The notes under the pieces are model-generated. The model was not told the origin of the DNA and did no database searches. It saw nothing but the letters and a program-made list of their open reading frames with translations. A DNA stretch of 64,000 nucleotides from an uncultured beta proteobacterium (lineage in GTDB: Bacteria > Pseudomonadota > Gammaproteobacteria > Burkholderiales > Burkholderiaceae_C): the NCBI GenBank assembly GCA_903909815.1, contig CAIVXG010000217.1:1-64000 (forward strand), read 5' to 3'. Position numbers and translations under genes: made by a program. The number at the start of each line of letters is the position of its first letter. Position 1 is the stretch's first letter. Below, piece after piece: positions 62,340-64,000 of the stretch.

Positions 62340-64000
62340 TCAGTCCCTTTGCAAAGTCTCGTCAGAGCGAAGGGGCTGTTGCCGTGCATCCAAATGCTGG
62401 AGCGCCTGGGACAGGGATGAGCGGAAGTCGCGGAAATCACCCGCCAGGCTGGGGTCATATAGCACCGTGGGCCGCAGGAAGATGACCAGTTCGGACTTTT
62501 GGCTGCTGTCGTTGCGAAACTGGAAAAGCTTGCTGAGCAGGGGCAGTCGGTTCAGTCCGGGGACATCGTCGGAGCCGTCGCTGCGCGTGTCCTGCATCAG
62601 GCCGCCCAGCACGGCAATGTCTCCCGACTGCACCCGCAGCACGGACTCCATTTCGCGCGTTTGCACCTCGGGAATGCGGTTCACGATGTTGTACTGCGAG
62701 AGCGCCGGGTTCGGGTCCGTCGCGTAGCCTGTGATGCGACTGATGGTGGGGCGCAGCGTCAGTGTCACCTCGTTCGATTCACTCACCTGTGGCACCACCG
62801 TCATCAAGAAGCCGATGGGGACGGTATTGATGGTCGTGCTGTAGGTCGCGGTTGCGGTCAGAACGCCATTGGAGTAGGTTGCCGGCGTTACGTTCAGCGT
62901 GAAATACACCTTGTTATCGACCACCTTGAGCACGCTGCTCTGGTTGTTGAGCACTGAGATTTTCGGACTCGACAAGACCCGTAGCGTGCCAAAGGATTCC
63001 ATCAGGCTGAGCATGGCGCTGAGGTCGGTGTTGCCGCCAAAGAGACCCGTCTGTTTCAGCGTCAGGTTGGCCAGTGAACTGACCAGACCTCCGGTCTGCA
63101 GTCCGGTAGCGGGCCCGGCGGGGTTGAGATCGACGCGTGAGCCCGCGCTCTTGCCCGCGGTTTGCAGCAGCGACCAGTTGATACCTTGCTGGTAGCGGCT
63201 GGACAGGTCGACCTCGACGATGGTGGCTTCGATAAGCACCTGACGCCGCGCCGAGTTCAGCACGCGGTCCAGGAATTCACGCACTTTTTCGTGCTGGTTC
63301 TGGGAGGCACGAACGCTGATGTTGCCCGTCTCCGGGCTGGACACGACGTAGGCCGCCTCGCGAAATGTGTTGCGCCTGACGCTGGTCGATCCGGCAGATG
63401 CCAAAACCACCGGATTGGGGCTCGCCGCAAGAATGGCAGACGCGCTGCCAGGTTTGCGCGCCGGGACGCGGCGTCCTGCAACCGTGGTCGTGGTCGAATT
63501 CGCTGGCGCAGTGCCCGTCCCGGTGGTGGACTGGGTGCCGGTTTGCTCGGTGATGGTCTCGCTGGTTCCGTCGGGAAGGACCTTATCGGTCTCCCGCAAC
63601 AAGTCTTTCAGATTGGCCAGCAGCGTGTCCCAAAAGCGGTTGTTGGACAGGTTTTCGATGGATGAAGTGGACCCGTTGTTGGCGCTGACTCCCGGCCCGG
63701 AACCCGGTGCGCCACCGGTGCTGGCCACATCGGTCGACGTGCTGATCGTGGTCTTGGCATCGCGCCGGATATTCGGATAGTCAACACGGTAGTGCATCAG
63801 ATACGGCGTGTCGGGCAGGATGGACAGGCTGGTGCCCCTGATCTCATAGCGCAGATCGACCTGGCGCGCGACCCGGTCCAGAATTTCGGCCAACGTCTGG
63901 TCGCGCACGTTCATGGTCACGGTGCCCGCGATGCCGGGGTGAATGTCGACGTTCAGCTTGGCGTCGCGCGCCAGTGCGAACAGCAGTTCCTGCACGTCGA
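62340..64000 (-). CDS. mshL: MSHA-like secretin (partial at window edge)
   Basis: At least 553 residues. The N terminus lies beyond the window. Visible are a secretin/TonB short N-terminal-like domain (LLFALARDAKLNVDIHPGIA, TLAEILDRVARQVDL), an N1-type domain after a Gly/Ser/Thr-rich linker (about 85-200), and the secretin beta-barrel (RRQVLIEATIVEVDLSSRYQ, LSSPKISVLNNQSSVLKV, GFLMTVVPQV, VQSGDIAVLGGLMQDT). It forms the outer-membrane pore for the pilus. First visible gene of the operon. Confidence 0.93.
   Translation of the reverse strand, partial: DVQELLFALARDAKLNVDIHPGIAGTVTMNVRDQTLAEILDRVARQVDLRYEIRGTSLSILPDTPYLMHYRVDYPNIRRDAKTTISTSTDVASTGGAPGSGPGVSANNGSTSSIENLSNNRFWDTLLANLKDLLRETDKVLPDGTSETITEQTGTQSTTGTGTAPANSTTTTVAGRRVPARKPGSASAILAASPNPVVLASAGSTSVRRNTFREAAYVVSSPETGNISVRASQNQHEKVREFLDRVLNSARRQVLIEATIVEVDLSSRYQQGINWSLLQTAGKSAGSRVDLNPAGPATGLQTGGLVSSLANLTLKQTGLFGGNTDLSAMLSLMESFGTLRVLSSPKISVLNNQSSVLKVVDNKVYFTLNVTPATYSNGVLTATATYSTTINTVPIGFLMTVVPQVSESNEVTLTLRPTISRITGYATDPNPALSQYNIVNRIPEVQTREMESVLRVQSGDIAVLGGLMQDTRSDGSDDVPGLNRLPLLSKLFQFRNDSSQKSELVIFLRPTVLYDPSLAGDFRDFRSSLSQALQHLDARQQPLRSDETLQRD

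Overview
This is a GC-rich, gene-dense chromosomal window from a Gram-negative bacterium. Gene content suggests a betaproteobacterium of the order Burkholderiales, most likely Comamonadaceae (Rhodoferax/Polaromonas-like). Supporting features are a proton-translocating transhydrogenase, glycolate oxidase subunits, an AidB/acyl-CoA dehydrogenase beta-oxidation block, DUF1272 and CWC small proteins, minCDE, and an MSHA-like pilus locus. The placement rests on recognising protein families by eye, not on a search. I saw no rRNA, tRNA, CRISPR array or intact insertion sequence.

Layout. (1) 0.2-5.3 kb: a TonB-dependent receptor, a YfiR-family periplasmic protein and a membrane HAMP-PAS-GGDEF-EAL protein form a tight operon that looks like an outer-membrane-to-c-di-GMP signalling relay. 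(2) 5.3-8.0 kb: a gene-poor stretch with remnants of three genes (ApbE C-terminus, alpha/beta hydrolase, copper-type P-ATPase C-terminus), a His/Cys-rich and a Met-rich small protein, and a 34-bp near-palindrome. (3) 8.0-11.5 kb: an HD-GYP protein overlapping a uracil-DNA-glycosylase-family gene, a small unknown, and an AhpD-like protein divergent from an AraC regulator. (4) 11.6-15.0 kb: a YtrA-type GntR regulator with its palindromic operator, an ABC ATPase, a permease and a membrane-anchored protein in one operon. (5) 15.2-18.1 kb: aroD, then minC-minD-minE. (6) 18.4-27.6 kb: an MFS transporter, esterase, exported peroxiredoxin, chemoreceptor, glcE-glcF, a CWC protein, mnmA and nudJ. (7) 27.9-33.6 kb: pntA-pntB, fadD and mtnN. 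(8) 33.7-39.7 kb: a fatty-acid-oxidation block (acyl-CoA dehydrogenase, thiolase, truncated enoyl-CoA hydratase, AidB homologue) facing a TetR regulator across a perfect 20-bp palindrome. (9) 40-47.2 kb: small housekeeping and accessory genes. (10) 47.3-52.2 kb: a MarR-controlled EmrAB plus outer-membrane-factor tripartite efflux operon. (11) 52.3-64 kb: an MSHA-like type IV pilus operon running off the right edge.

The pilus locus is the most promising place for something undescribed. Its machinery genes keep the MSHA order L-N-E-G. The inner-membrane platform proteins lie downstream and look fused (PilM+PilN-like, PilO+PilP-like). They are followed by a 717-residue PilX/GspK-like protein whose C-terminal third resembles an L-type-lectin beta sandwich, and then by two prepilins, the last with its own strong promoter. 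The inferred product is a surface filament carrying a lectin-like minor subunit. Intergenic repeats (a 45-bp direct pair at 27.6 kb and related inverted repeats on both sides of the thiolase gene) are the other notable non-coding structure.
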